Assembly (NCBI RefSeq): GCF_037392515.1
Contig: NC_090287.1
Location: forward strand, 10,151,501 to 10,215,500
Length of the DNA: 64,000 nt
From: Haliotis asinina
Lineage: Eukaryota; Mollusca; Gastropoda; Lepetellida; Haliotidae
Reading direction: 5' to 3'
Shown: piece by piece, positions 1 to 15,300 of the stretch
How positions within the stretch are numbered: the first letter of the stretch is position 1
Layout of the letters: every line of letters starts with the position of its first letter
Program-made: the position numbers and the translations under genes
Notes under the pieces: generated by a model
The model's database searches: none
What the model was told of the DNA's origin: nothing
What the model saw: only the letters and a program-made list of their open reading frames with translations

Positions 1-178
1 TCAGGAGGTCACTGACAACAGGCAGTGAATGCTCTACAAAGTTAGATCTGATGAGTGAGTGAGTAATCGAGTGAGTGAGTCCATTTAGGTACACAATACT
101 GCAGTACAAATGCAATGTGATGACAATGTGCCAAATGTAATGTTCCACAACATTCTACCCCTCAACCACAACACTTAC

Positions 179-311
179 AGATATTTTGCTGAGGCCAGTC
201 TTCCTGATCTCGTCCTGTATTTGAGTAAAAACAAAGTCCATCTCTGATGAGTACATTGTCATTCGCTCTTGGGTATTGGCTATGTTCAGAGCAAACACAA
301 TCTTGCCATTT
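179..311 (-). CDS. TTC13: TTC13 exon 21 (last exon in window)
   Basis: NGKIVFALNIANTQERMTMY then SSEMDFVFTQIQDEI, matching human GNILFSVETQTTEERTQLYHAEID. Donor GTAAGT. The coding sequence continues to the left of the window. Confidence 0.88.
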
Positions 312-3300
312 CTGAAAAACAACAACATACAGCGTTTCAACGACAAAGCTATGTCGCCAGAACAACAGACAAAACACTAGTGATGACCTACAGCTAATGG
401 ACAACAGTGAGGCAGTACTCACAAGTCCTCTGTCAGGATGAGCATAGCCCCGTCTAAGCGATCCTCCTCCTTCGTCTTCGTCATACTGGGCACTTGTGTT
501 GAGACAAGAAACCCATGCGGGTTGATCTTTCTCTTCTGTACAAAAGGAAAGGCAAGTGTTTTATGCCACTTTTAGCAATATTCCAGCAATATACATAGTA
601 CCCATGTACCCATGTGGGGAATCGGACCCAGGTCAGAGTGAATGCTTTAATCACTAGGCTACCCCACAAATGGAAAGGGCAGCAGTATGAAGTCTGTGAC
701 ATATCCCATAATGGTGAATACAGTGAAAGGCAGGCAAATGTAAAGGTAGATGTACAGTACTTATTATTCTGACGTTTCATTACTGTAACTACTTTCGTGA
801 ATAGTTTGGATGAAGAAATATTACATTTTTCAAACTCTACTTCTGCAATGACAACTACTACCTCTGTGAAAAAAATATTGCACGACTTTTGAGATTTGCT
901 CTGGAAATTACTTCCTGCACAGACAGATGGAGTGAGTGAGTGAGTTTAATTTTATGCAGCATTCAGCAATATTCCAGCTATATGGCAGAGGTCTGTAAAT
1001 AATAGAGTCTGGACCAGACAATCCAGTGATCAATAACATGAGCATCGATCTGCGCCACTGGGAACCGATGACATGTGTCAACCAAGTCAGCGAGTCTGAC
1101 CACCCAATCCAATTAGTCGCCTCTTACGACAAGCATAGTCGCCTTTTATGGCAAGCATGGGTTGCTGAAGGCCTATTCTACCCTGGGACCTTCACGGGTC
1201 ACAGACAGATGGACTAATGGATGGATGAATGTATCTATTTCAATATATACTGCACAAAAATAGGATATACAGTCAAACCCCGTTTACACGGACGTTTTGG
1301 TTTCACTCGAAAATCGTCTGGATAGCGAGATGTCCGGTTAACTGGATCAAACATCCAAAACGTGAAAATTAAGTGAAGGCAAAAAATATTCACATACGTA
1401 TATCAATAAGTCAACAGTCAATAGTAATAACAGTGAATCATCATTACATATAAGTGTACCGATAATACATGGAAGGCGGAACGTAGGTTACAATTTGTCA
1501 TGTTGTCTCGGACGTAATCGTGTAGCGTGTGGAGCTTCAGATGGTAAGTTAGATGAAAAACATAAATCGATGACACAAAGTTTCTTTTTGCAAATTGCAT
1601 ATTCTTTTGATAATTTTAAATGCCCTAAAAACATACGACATCGTATCGAAATCATGCTGTCTGCAGAAAGTAAATTTCCGGACGGGATCACATGACTTAG
1701 ATCATGTGGCAGGCTATTATTAACTTACATCAGTGATGACAGATAGCAGGGGTTGACTTATAAGTTTTATATACAGTAGTGCAATTACCGTGTAGTTTCC
1801 CTTAATCCTACTTAACATGTGTTTTCGTTACTGATGAGATGTTCTCACACGCGTCACTAGTGTTTTGATGGCTAATTAATCAATTCACACCAAATGCTTT
1901 CAGATAGATTTAGAAATCATATAGTTGTGAAGTAAACGGTATTGACGTGACACAAACACATGCACGTTGCACAGATCTCTCTGTCCGGTTCACTGGATCA
2001 TTTTTCAATGGAAATGTACGGGAATGGTTTGAAAATTCGCCATCCAGGTCCGGAAGAGCGGGGTCCGGTTAAGTGAGTACAATCAATGAAAGTAAGTTTC
2101 GTTTCACATAAAAATCGTCCGGAAGGCAGGGTTTCCGGATATGTGGGGTCCGGGTAAACAGGGTTCAACTGTATGTCAATTTTGAAATTATGAATAATGA
2201 TCTACTTATTCACTGACAATCTGATGAAATATCAATCATAAAAATACCAATATCCCTAAATTATTTTGTAGAGTATATATGGGATCAGTAACAAGTCTTC
2301 ATCTTGATTGCTCCAAAGACATATTTGTTTCCCCTTAAGATGTCTTAAACATACAAATATATTTGCCATTTCAACAAAATTGACCTCATGAGTGGATGTT
2401 AACACTTTAACACATTACACTAACACTTTTGTGTACAAGACACACTCCAGTTTTTTCACCCTCGTGAAGTTGTAGTTCGCATTATTAACTAATCAGATTT
2501 CCAGAGCTTGTAAAGCCTGTCGCTGACAACCTAGTTTTGTATACTTCTGGCACAGCAACTTGGTCTTTGGTGATTTAATAAAAAACAACAAGAGCATCCC
2601 CTCGAAAGGCCTGTGTATATGCCGCCCCCACACATTGGAAATGTGGACAGAAGCTTTTGATGCTCACGACACTTTCAAAATACGATATATTCAATGTCAA
2701 GTGCATAATTGTGCAGTTTTCGATCACGTGACCGTGATTTGGTGATGCACCTTTACAGGTTATCGGACCCGCGGTGGGTGCCTGTGGTCTTACCCTGGTT
2801 ACTGATATGACAGCCTTCCCCTGTCTACTGATACGAAGGCCCTACCCTTGCTAATGATAGGAAGGCCTTCCTCTGGTTACTGATAGGAAGGCCTTCCCCT
2901 GTTTACTGATATGAAGTCCCTATCCTAGCTAATGACAGGTGGGCCTTACTCCATCTACTGACAGTAAGGCCTTACACTGGCTACTGACAGTAAGACCGTA
3001 CCCTGGCTACTGATAGGAGGTCTTCACATGACTGGGCCTTCCTGATGTCTTCCTTAAGGTTAGCGTAGGACACAGCACCCTCTCTGAAACAGCACACATG
3101 AAACTGAAATCAAAGATGGTTTATGGTAAGATGCCGATAGCCTGTTAATACATGAAGTTATAAATATTTTCAGTTGGTGTGTTTAGTACATTCGTAACTA
3201 CTTGCCTCTTTCCGTGATCAACAAGAAGACTGGTACCCCTCTCATACGCCATTATTGCCAAGAATCCAAATCAAACCCCGCATAGTAAAACGCATTTCAA

Positions 3301-6300
3301 ACCATGAAAATGGCGGAACCGTTGAACTTTGAAACTTCGCTAAACTATACCAAGCACAATATAAACATACACGTTGAGCTAAAGGATGAACAACTTCCAA
3401 CACTAAAATATATATGCAAAAGTGATGACCGTATTGCTGTTTTGTTCACAGGATGTTGGATATTCTAAGAGCCATGTTTGGAATTCAGACTTATCTTTCC
3501 TTGAAATAGTACTTGATAATATTTTTATCGCCATGCCTGTTTGCGCTTAGACAGGATCCTGTCAAAATCATGGCCACGAGAGGGGTACGAGATGCCATCC
3601 GGCTTGCCGGAATGACATGAGTAGTGTCGGGTATTGAGGTGGAAGATGATGATCTGATTATTCTTTAATATGGATTTAAATATACTTACCCTGAGTAATG
3701 TTCAAGCATGGTCTTGGCCAGTTTAAACACCAGGTCAAAATACTGCATTACTTTTAAGTTTGCCACAGAGCCCCTGCAAAACAGACAAGCAAGGTATATG
3801 AAACATGGGTGCCCATTTTGCCACAGTATAGGCTTCAGCAGGATCTGCCTTTGGTAAGAAGAAATTACCCTCAACAAAAATACAAATACATTTAAACTAA
3901 AATTGCAAATGTCATAAATAAACATTTACCTGTTACTATTCATTAAGAAAACACCAGGAGTGCAGACAAATATATTGGATTTTTAAAAGTTTTTCAAAAC
4001 TTTGCTAACACATTAATGTCTGAATGGGAAGTCCTGGTCACCATATCACTGTGAATGAGTGAATTTGGTTTTACACAGCTTTTAGCAATATTCCAGCTGT
4101 ATCACGATCGGGGACGATCACGATTTCCACCAGAAATGGGCTTCACACAATGTACCCATGTGGGGAATAGAACCCAGGTCTTTGGCATAACAAGCGAACA
4201 CTTTAACCTCGAGGCTACCCCACCACTGCTCACCCACTTACATAAAGTTGAATGATTGTGTACATCCCTAATCTGTCCAGTTCTGTACTGCCAAACAGTG
4301 TCACATGCAGGTAATAGTCCCACCTTATAAACGTAATATCCGTCCGATGTCCCTCAGCTGTAAGATGATCTGGTAGAGATGACACCCACAACACTGGCTG
4401 TTCTGGGTCTGCTAGGCGGCGATATTGCACTGCTATTCCAAATAACTCCCTCCAGCTTATTGGCCTTTCTGTGATATTGACTACGGTTACATTGCAAGAA
4501 GATGAATGAGTGGGGTGAGAGTGATTTGAACAGTTGTCAGTTCAACAAAGTCTTAAGAGACTTCCTGGAAAACAAGGATAGTTGAGCACTGACCTGACAA
4601 CTGACCTCTATTAGCATGTACTAGTACCACTCACTAACTGCATGTCATTGTGAGCAAAGAGGTCTCATGTTGCGATGATCAAGTGTATTACAATGAGTGA
4701 AGCATGTGAGAGTGACTCTCATGAGCAAGATGTCTGCACATACATGCGTAATCAATTTAATAGTCATGCACTGCATACATGCTCTCCCTTTCACAAACCA
4801 AATGGGTTTGCTCATTGCCGTGGACCGCCTACTTTTCGTAAACGCGTTCTCCTTGCTGGTTCAACTTAGCCTTGTTTGCCAGGAAGTCATGGACCATAGT
4901 CATTTTTGTGAAGCCTGTTACAGGGTAGAATTTGAGGAATTATCTCATCCACTGTCCATGAGACTGTGTTTGGTACCACCATTTTGAACAGTTTTTCAGT
5001 TATCTTAATGAATGTCAGCACTAGCATTAGATGAAGACCTATAGTAAAGCAGGCTCAAATTTTACCTACATTGGTGGAGGAAAGGAGTGTAATGACAAGT
5101 GTAGAAACATGTGCAGGGCATATCTTGGATTCATGCATATAAATATTAATTCCTGGTGCATCTAAGGGAAACAACTCATCTCAGGGCACCTTACATGACT
5201 AGAGCTTCACTGTCCACAAATTTTCCCCGAGTCTGTCATTTATCTAAATATTCTTGCATTTAACATTTGCAACATCTTACCAATTAGTCCTTGAAATATG
5301 GTCATACAGGAGTAAAATACACAAAGTAATAATATCTAACACCGAATAACTGATTAAGAAGAGAAAGAAATTCATCTACAAAATGGCTACAATTGCTATC
5401 AGAAGGGAACATATATTCAAGGTCATGCCTCATTCATAATAAAGTGTTTCTTGAATAATGGTAGATCAAAATCAGGCCCCAATATCTTGAAACAAATTTA
5501 AGTCTCTTAAACCTTTCACTTTGCTGGTTACTCAAATTTGAGTAAACACAGGACAATTCATTTCCCAGAATGAACTGAAATCAATATTAAACTCAAACAC
5601 AGTAGACAATTTCAGTTTGGAGGATAGATTAATTAAGTATGTATGGATTTTTTGTTCAAAATACAGTTGACTTAAAATTCAACTGTTTCAAACTCGGTTT
5701 GAAATTTGAGTAAAAACTTGAGTATGTTTCGAGAAATCGGGGCCTGAACTTACCATATTTTCCAGGAATATTTCACTTTCAGTCCAAATTTATTTGTTTC
5801 AAATGTTTCCCAAAACAGTGAGAAACTGATAAATGAATTCTATTTAATACCTGATGTTAAATAGGAATAATTACTTATCCTCATGCATACCTCCACTTCC
5901 TTTTGTATTTTTATAACTTTTCCATTTCATCTGAAACAGAAAGACAAATGTTTAATGGAAAAACGAACCCTGAAGCCATGATTATCACTGCTAACAGCTG
6001 TCCTAAGCAGTTGTGTTGATTTGTGTTGATTATTTCAAGTCTTTTAAGTCTGTTTACAAGGAAATGGAAAAATTGGTAATGTTTTTTAACAAAATTACAA
6101 TAAAAAGAATACTGTTTCTTTGCCATACCTCAAAATGTTGTGCTATATGTATAGAGGCAAGACCCATGGCTAGGTTAAGTCTTTTATTGGGTGTAAATCC
6201 ATCCGAGTTGACCTGCATGGACCAGCCGATCTTCTCTGCCCGACATAGCAAAGACTGCACTTGAGGGGAGTAGCTGGATAGAGTCTGTGGGCTGACATCT

Positions 6301-9300
6301 CTAGAAGTGGAGACGTAAGGTTACAAATGAAGATATGTTCACATAAGAAACAAAGTTTTAGGTGTCAAATTACAAAAAAGTTGATACATCAAACATTATG
6401 TCACAATTATCAACCAAGAGGAACTCCATTACAGTTCTCATTTAACGATTCAACATAATAACACTCATTACTGTCACTTCAACTGAACTATACTACTATA
6501 TGTTTTGGTATTGGTCTATCATTTATTAAACCTGAGACAAAATGGTCTTCTTTTCATGAATATACTTTGATGTCAAATTTGCCACCTGAACTTGAACTGA
6601 ACGTTCATAAGCTTTCTTTAGTTTGCATGGTCTGTATGGCTTTGACATAAAATCATATCAAATGGTAAGATGCATTTTTTATATTATTAATTCAAATAAA
6701 ACTGAAGACATTTGAAAACTACTCACTTTATGTCCGGCTGTAGACCTGGCTGTTCTTGATATGGTTTCTGTAGACAGTGAGTCAGTGAGTTTGGTTTGCC
6801 ATCAGTGGACAAGAAGCTTCAGAATATTTACCATAACAGAAACATGATAAGTCTTACTAACTGTCTCACTTATAATACATTCTGAAGAAGAAAAGACTTT
6901 TATAATAGTTTTAATACTGCTATTTCCTAAAAAAAACAAAAAAAAACAAAAAAAAAACATGGAAAAATCAACCTTTCACTTTTAACACTGCAATCAACAA
7001 CCAAATTACTGTAAATAACTTACTATAAACAATCTCTCAAACAGCCATGTAAGCACCTTGTAAAACATGAGACAGCCATGTGACCACACAATACATTCTG
7101 TCAACAATCTCTCAAACAACCAGGGGACTGCTTACAACATACCATAAACTATCTCTAAAACAACCAGGGGACCACATGACATACCGTAAAGGTAAAAGGC
7201 AATGTTTTAACCCAGTGGTCCTGGAATTCATCTCCTAGATCATACTCTGGTTGAAGCTGGTCAAGGTTGACGTCTAACTTGGAATGTAAATATCGGCCAT
7301 ATTCTGTAACATCACACAGCTTGTGTCACACTCTCCATCACAGGTACAGTGGGTAAATTGCAAGTTAAGCAACTCTCTCTGGAACTACAGAATGACAGCT
7401 GGTTATTCTTGCCCAGGATTATGTCAATTGTCCTTAAATCATATTCCTCATCATTTGATACCCTTGTCAAAGAAGATAAGACAAACATTCTCAAGGACAT
7501 TTTAAGTAAACCCTTGAAAAACATGGCCACAAATCCATCAGATGGCAAATACATTGCTTCCATAACCAGGATGACAGTGGCCTTACGACTTCTCAAAGTC
7601 GTAGCCATAGTTGTAACTGATGAACACCTTCTCCTAACAGGTATCACCTACCTCTCAGGTAATGTGCTTTCATAAACTCAGGTGACATTTTTATAGATCC
7701 TTGACTTTTTATCATGACCTGAAAGTGGAGAATACAAAAATGTTAAAACTTCCCAAATACTACCATCAGTTAGCACTGACAGGTCACTAATTAACCAATG
7801 ATAGACTAGTATTCATGATTATGAAATTACAATACTAACACACCAAACAGTGGCTACTACATGGTGGCTATTGACATATATCCTCAGTATGACCAGATAA
7901 AATTGAGAATTTAAAAATTGTAATTTGTTTACTTTTTTCACTCATTACTTACATATTAAATGTGAATATTAGCAGAACTCCAGATTCAAAGAAAGGTGAA
8001 CAGTTAGTACCAATGCAGGCTTCAATGCGGTGGGGCATACTACTGATCAAAGAAGCTTGAAAGTCATGGTCCATGCTGTCCCAATATCGGACCACTTCTT
8101 CTTTCAAGTCACCAATATCTGTCAGATTTTTCTTACTGACACTTTCCTTCATAAGCACCCAAACATTCTCTATTGGATTTAGGTCAGGGCAATATCTTGG
8201 CCAATCTAATAATGTCATATTTCGGGTCCAAAACCAGGCCTGTAAAAGCTTTAATGATGTATTGGATCGTCCTGTTGGAAAATCAAAAAATTTCCATAGA
8301 ACATGTGAGCAGATGGAAGAAAATGTCCCTCGAGAATATCTGTGTAAGGCTCACTGTTCATATTCCCTTCAAATTACACAGAGGAACGTTGCCCCTAACA
8401 CAGATATGCCACCCCACACATTAAATTATGGACTGTACTTTGGGCGCTTATACAAAGGTTTTTCAGTTTGTTTAGTCCAGAATTTCAGTGTATTAGGAAA
8501 ACAGCCACACAGAACTTTCATCTGAAAAAATCACATTGTCCCATTAAAAGTTTCTATGCTGTAAGCATCAGTTTAACCTTCGCTCATCTTGTTCAGGTTT
8601 CATGACAGGTGATGGAATTACTCGACTTCTCTGCCAACCCATTGCATGCAGCTCAGTTCTAATTGTGTCCTTACAGACAGCCATAGTTCCTTTATCAGTC
8701 ATATCCGGCCTTGAGTTTCAGAACTTCTTCGCATGTTTTTAGAAATAAGGATGCCAAGCTGCTTCCTGTCACTGACAGTCAACTTTCTAGGCCAACCTGC
8801 ACCTACCTGGTGCTCAATGCCATATCCATTTGCAATATTTTCCAAAAGAAGATAAACAGTTGACAAAAAGATGCTTGTTCTACTAGGAATCACTTTAGCT
8901 GATCCGATGCCCTTCTCATAATACTCGACTTCTCTTCTCTAAATCATCCATACTGAGGATCACCAAAAATGTTGTCTGCTAGCAACTACACACAGGGGGA
9001 TAACTCTTCACAAACTAATGAAAAAGAATGAACAGAGTTGTCTCTCTTGAGTGAAACCAAACACTTTCTAGGTGGTGAAGACTGTTATACCAGAAATCTG
9101 ATTAATCATATTCCTAAAATTCTAAATAATTTCTGGTTATACTATATCACACTGTGTTATTTCAGCTACCATAGAAACAAGGCATTATGTTGAAAATTTT
9201 CAAGAGCTGAACCTAACTGGAACAAATGGTAAGCAAAACAGGAACTATTTAAACTATTCTTTGGCATGAATGATAGAAAACAGACAAGTATCAGTAACAT

Positions 9301-12300
9301 GAAGTGTCAGTGACAATAAGTATGAGTAATAGCCAGTATAAGTAATACCAAGCATCAGTAATGTCAAGCCTCAGTAACACCAAGCATCAGTAATGTCAAG
9401 CCTCAGTAATACCAAGCATCAGTAATGTCAAGCCTCAGTAATACCAAGCATCAGTAATGTCAAGCCTCAGTAATACCAAGCATCAGTAATGTCAAGCCTC
9501 AGTGATACCAAGCATCAGTAATGTCAAGCCTCAGTAATACCAAGCATCAGTAATGTCAAGCATAGTGCTACAACACAAGAAAAAGGAACTGAGTGGTACT
9601 GTACCTACTTTCGTGGATGCCTTTATCCCATCGTAAAACTTGCCCATAGCTACGTAGGCCAGGCCTTGCATGTATTGGCAGTGAATGTTTTCTGAGTCAA
9701 TTTCTAGACATTTCTGAAATGAAACAATAAGACAATAGAATCAAACTATCATGGTTGTTGATTAAGGTGAAACATCAGAAAATAATGAAATTGTTGTCAT
9801 TATTTTAAGTTAAGTTACGACAAAGACATATGGCACATATGACATCTATTTGTACGGCTGCTGTACTGACATTGAAGTCATCAATGGCAGCTTGGGAGTC
9901 CCCGCTGTGGTACATCATACTCCCTTGGAGCTGCAGAGACAGGCTGTGGTTCGGGTCCAATGCCAGTGACTGGTTAAACCGACTTCGGGCTGCTTTCAGG
10001 TTGCCTAATTCTCTGGAAAATAATGAGGGAATATTTCCGAATTGTCCATACTATATAACCTCCAACTACAGTCCAGTCCCAGTTACTTCCCTTGCTAAGA
10101 ATGCTGCATTTTAATAATTCTTGATGCGGATTGGTAAACTAAGACAATGCAACATCATTCTGCTTCTCTGTTGGGAAATATGTAATATGGTATTATCAAT
10201 GTTTATGACATCACAAATTGATAACATTTCATAATCCGAATACTTGGATGATTTCAGTGAAAGTGATGTTTCTTATGTCATATTTTTTCACTAAAAAAGA
10301 CACTACTGTATAAAATAATTGACTTGATACCAAAGACGGTATCTTTGAAAACAACAATAGAAAACAGAAACTTACTTGAATGCCTGAGCTAAACTTGTAC
10401 ATGCTTCTATGTGATCTGGTTTCTTTTTCAGAATTTCTTTAAATACTTCTATGGCATTCTGACAAAATACAAAAAAAACACAGTCAGCAGCCATTAATTC
10501 AGACAGATATTACTGAGTACACAAGAAAAGTTGTGTGAATGGGTACATCTCACAAGAGTAATCACTGAGCAAACAATTAACTTATGGATTAGATAAGGAG
10601 GCAAATATTATGAATACACACTGCCATTTAGAAAGTGGTCAAAAGTAAGGTGTTATATTTGGGTTTTTCACTTTCTCAGCAAAGTACTGATTCTTGTGCT
10701 TTGTTGGGTTCAGTCCCACCTGGGATTTGATACCATACGCTCAGAGTCAGGACCTAATCATCAGCACATATCTCACCTTGACTCTTGTAGTACTAACCTT
10801 GACCCTTTAGTACTCACCTTGATCACTGCAGTACTTACCTTGTTCCATGTACTACTTATCTTTACCCCTGTAGTACTCACTTTGACCATTATAGTTCTCA
10901 TCTTGACCCTTGTAGCATTCACCTTGACCCCTGTAGTATTCACCTTGACCCTTGTACTACCAGTAGTACTCACCTTTACCACGTTGGTAAATCTGACATA
11001 GCATCTAAGGTGCTGACCTTGCTCAGCCCTGTTGTACCCATAGTACTCACCCCTATTTGTGATTTATAGCACTCACCCTGACACGACCCTTGCAGTACTC
11101 ACCCTGACACGACCCCTGTAGTACTGGGCCAGACCCAGGTTGAAGTACGACATGATGTACATGTCCCCCTCAGACTCCAGGTTCTGTTTAAAATCTGTCT
11201 CAGCATCTGCAAAATTCTGAAAAAACATGAAAAAGTGTCATCCAGGTTAATAGTCTTCCACGCAGCTTATAACACTGGAAGCACCACAACAAGTATATCT
11301 TGAACATGATCACGATATTTGAGCCTTGCATGAAATTCCTTTCAGACAACAATAGCATTTTCGAACCATCAACATGACATCCTCTATGTTCCATCAATAC
11401 ACTGAGTGAGTTGAGTTCAAAGCCATGTTGTACAGTATTTCAGTCAGCTAAAAGGGTGAGGAAAGAAGGCCTCAGACATTTACAACTTTGGTGACATGAA
11501 TGTTTAAGCATATGACTATGACAAACCTAACAACATAACTACAAGGAATCTGTAACACTAGAACCTCATGACAGTGGTTGTACATGTTAGATAACGATCT
11601 CCAGTGTGATGCCTCATATCTCACCTCTAGTAAAAGATTGATAACGCCCCTCATAAAATAAAGTTTTTCTGTGGGTCTGTGCTTGATGGCTACTGTGAGA
11701 TCCTCCAGCGCTTCGTTATACTGACCCAGACTGATATATACCTGTAACACAATCAAGGCTGTGTCATATTTCATGTAGTTTCAGAGCAGAAGAAGGCTAC
11801 TACATGTACACATTACTGATAATTTACTATTTCACATTTACATCTGCACATCCGTTGGAATCTGTCCTGACTTTGAATGTCTCACAGTACCTGGACTATA
11901 TACTGCTCTTTACACATTATCAATAATTTGTTGTTAAGTTCTAAGGATGACATGCTGTAATTCAACAAGAATAACACTCCTGGGCAAGAATGTTCACCTG
12001 CCCACATGAAAACTTTGACACTGGCTTGCGGACACTCTTCTCAAAGAAAGAAGACTTGTGACTCGATAGTTGGAATGTCAGTGTACTTAGTTCATGCATT
12101 GATTGTATGAGTGTTCTAAGAACTGCAATAAAGATAAATGATCCTTCGACTACTATATGCATTATATATATTTCTACAGAATTGTTTCCCACCTCTGCTC
12201 TCCTTTCATAGGCTTCATGTCTCGTCTTATCTGTCTGAATGGCTTCTGTAAAGTCAGATAGGGCTAATACTGCATTTTCAGGTACCTGCAGACAGAACAA

Positions 12301-15300
12301 GGCTAATGTATCTAGATTATGGAGATAGAGACAGGTTCTTTATGCTGTTTTTGACCATGGAATATATCCTTTTGTGGAAATGAAACCAGTGTATACATGC
12401 AAGTCTGGCTAGATCTATCCCGTAATGAAAAAAGCATTACAGGTTTTCAGAAATGTGTAATAACAGAATCAACAGACTAAATTAGTCAAGGTTTTCACAC
12501 TGCTTAGATACTGCCAGTCATTAAACTTGAATGGAATCAAATTTGATTATTCAGCAAGACTAATGTTTTCAGCACAATCCCACCCATGAAGTTCCCATTT
12601 ATGCTGAATATGGAAAGGTCTCTTGGATCATAGCAAACAACATACGTTTAACCCTTTCCTGGCATATGCAACTCCTCGACCATAGAAAGCAGCTACAGTT
12701 CTTGGACTAACCTGAAAATATTGGCATATTTTAACACATACTTCTGACAACTCACTTAAACTGCATTAGAAACGAATATAACTCAAAATTTCATTCAGTA
12801 CTGGGTGATGTATTGTGTTTCTTAATGTCGACTGTAATTTGCTACATGATGTCATCACCCTGCAACAGTGGCAGCAGCAACTGTGACAACAACTTCACAA
12901 GGCCAATCTAATTCCAATCACTTTAATAACTTCAAGGCTTTCCTGATATCCAAAGGCCAGATTGCCCAATACAAAGTGTGACATTAATTGATTGCAGACT
13001 GAAACAGAATACTCACCTGAAGTATTTTTGTAAACTTCTGAATGGCGAGGTCATGTGATCCTAAATTAACCAAGACCACTGCCAGCGCTACAATACAAGG
13101 TCAGTTAGCATGTGATTAACGTACTGTCAGAAACAACATGTTTTTTCACATTTATATCTATAATTTATGCAGTTAACCTGTGAAAGTGTAAAATATCTGT
13201 TAAACAAAGTTCAGCCTCACTACAGTATGAGTGGTAGGGAGATTGGGAACATAGAAAAAGTATTTTAGTGAGGAGAGATTAGTGCAGAAATGAGCAATGT
13301 GTTTTTTTAATGGTATTAGATTCCCGGAAACTGCAAGACTGTTCACTACGTATTGACACGTAGAAACATCGCAAACAATTGTTTTGTTGCGTCAGCAACA
13401 CTGGTGACGTCATTCAAATCATATTGTGACGGAAAGTTAGAATGACATCACAAATGAGCAACTCCAGATGCTACCATGTAGCATCTGTACCCATACTTGA
13501 TGTAAACGAGTGCAGACAGTAAAACCCTTTGGTTTGTTTGCAATCTCGATAAACATCATGTGTTGGCCAATTTCCGGGTGTTATTGAGTATTTGAAGCCC
13601 GGGAACATTTCATTTGAAACCTCTGTCTGACGCTGTTGGTACCAAATGCATTCCCATGCTTCAAATACTCAATAACACCCGGAAATTAGCCAACACATGA
13701 TGGTTATCTCCAAAATAACTTTAATACTGAATCTATTAAGGAGCTACCAAGGAGAGTAGTATAGGGAATGACAGTTCTGGCTCACTTTCAAGAAATGTCT
13801 CTACAAAGCCTTATTTACTAAATAAGGCTTTGGTTGGGTCATTAGCTCTTGCTACTATTACCCCTACTACAAAAAAGTTGGCGGTAATTACTGTGCCTTG
13901 GTAGGAGGTAACACTGTGCCGTACGGTACGATCAATAATTCTTCTCTTACAAATCCCCTACCCGGCCCATCCCTCAAGTAGTATAAGTTAGGTTCGTCGG
14001 CTTTTATATCCACTTTATCTATGTTGTAAGTTTTGACTGACCATATAGGATCGGTGGCTCGCTTACGGCTATCGCCCTCGTGTTCCCCCGGCTGGTATAG
14101 ATACCTCACTAGAGCCCTATCTGGTATCTGTTTCTCCTTCCCACGCAATGGAGCGGCCGACTCTGCAACTATTGATTTTAGTTTGATAGCGTCTGCCGGT
14201 TTCTTACCGGTGAGACGGGTGACTTCATGGTTGATTGCCGACACCACCTTGGGTAACCTCGTGACCCATTCAGTCGATCGTTTTCCAGGGGTGGTCATCT
14301 CCATAGCATATTGATAGCCGAACAAGCGCTCAGCCAAAGTCCTATTAAATCTCTCAACTATGGCTTGGCTGCGATGGGCTCCGGCCGTGCCACGCCTGAC
14401 CTTTGTATCGTGTTTGGTTAGCAGTTGTGACACGGCACCCATGAACTCCCGTCCGGTGTCAACTTGCAGCTCTGTTGGCCACGTCAGTGGGCTGCGTTTG
14501 TATATGCGTTCAAATCCTCTGGCTACCTGGGCCGAATCTTTCGTGGTCAAGGGTTCGGCTTCCTTGTAACGACTGGCTACATCCACTACGGTTAAGGCAT
14601 ACTTGTACCTCTTGTCGTGGGGTAGGAACAGTAGGTCTGCCTGGTGAATGCTATTAGGTATGTTAATACCGAACCTCCTTCTAGGCACGTAGCGTGGTGC
14701 CGGTAAATAGATCTGCCACAGGGCTTGTTTTTCAAGCCACGCTTTGGCTTCCTCCGGGGGTACTCGCGCTAGTTTAGCTAGCTTATCTACTGCGCTAGCT
14801 CCTTTCCAGTACCCACGCGGGCTGTAGTAAATAGCCTCAAATTTTTTCATGTCCATACGCGTATGTGTTTATACCATCAATAGCTATCCAACGTTTCGTG
14901 TCCATAGGCGACAGGGACGTCTTGTTTATAGTCAGTCCGTATATCTTATGCCCATCACTTCTAAGTGTGTTCATTTTATGTCTAAAGGTACGGGTCTTGA
15001 ACAGGGCTTCCTTGAATCTGGCGTGTTTGATGTGTTGTTTCACCACATACTTCTTAACCCCCTTAGCCTTCCGGATCTCACTATTGTCGGCTTTCAGTAT
15101 GGAGTACATCTTAGGTCTCAAACCTATGTACTCGGCTATGGGCGTGCCAGCACACTCGTCCTTCATCTTACCTAGGACCTTTTTATTTACCGTGCTGTGT
15201 AGGGCATGGGTCTTAGGGTAGTCGCTGGTGTCGTATAAATCGAGGTGTTTTTTCATGTCCTCGTACACGTCCTCGGTTCGAATCTCCATTAGTAGGGAAT

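Noticed and set aside
4230-4323. Extension of TTC13 exon 17 past its donor (frame stays open about 30 codons)
   Set aside because: The extended residues do not resemble the family and exon 18 joins in phase from 4324.
10696-11001. Open frame of about 100 codons rich in TLV/VLTL repeats
   Set aside because: It is a by-product of the exon 8 minisatellite, with no family match and on the strand opposite to TTC13.
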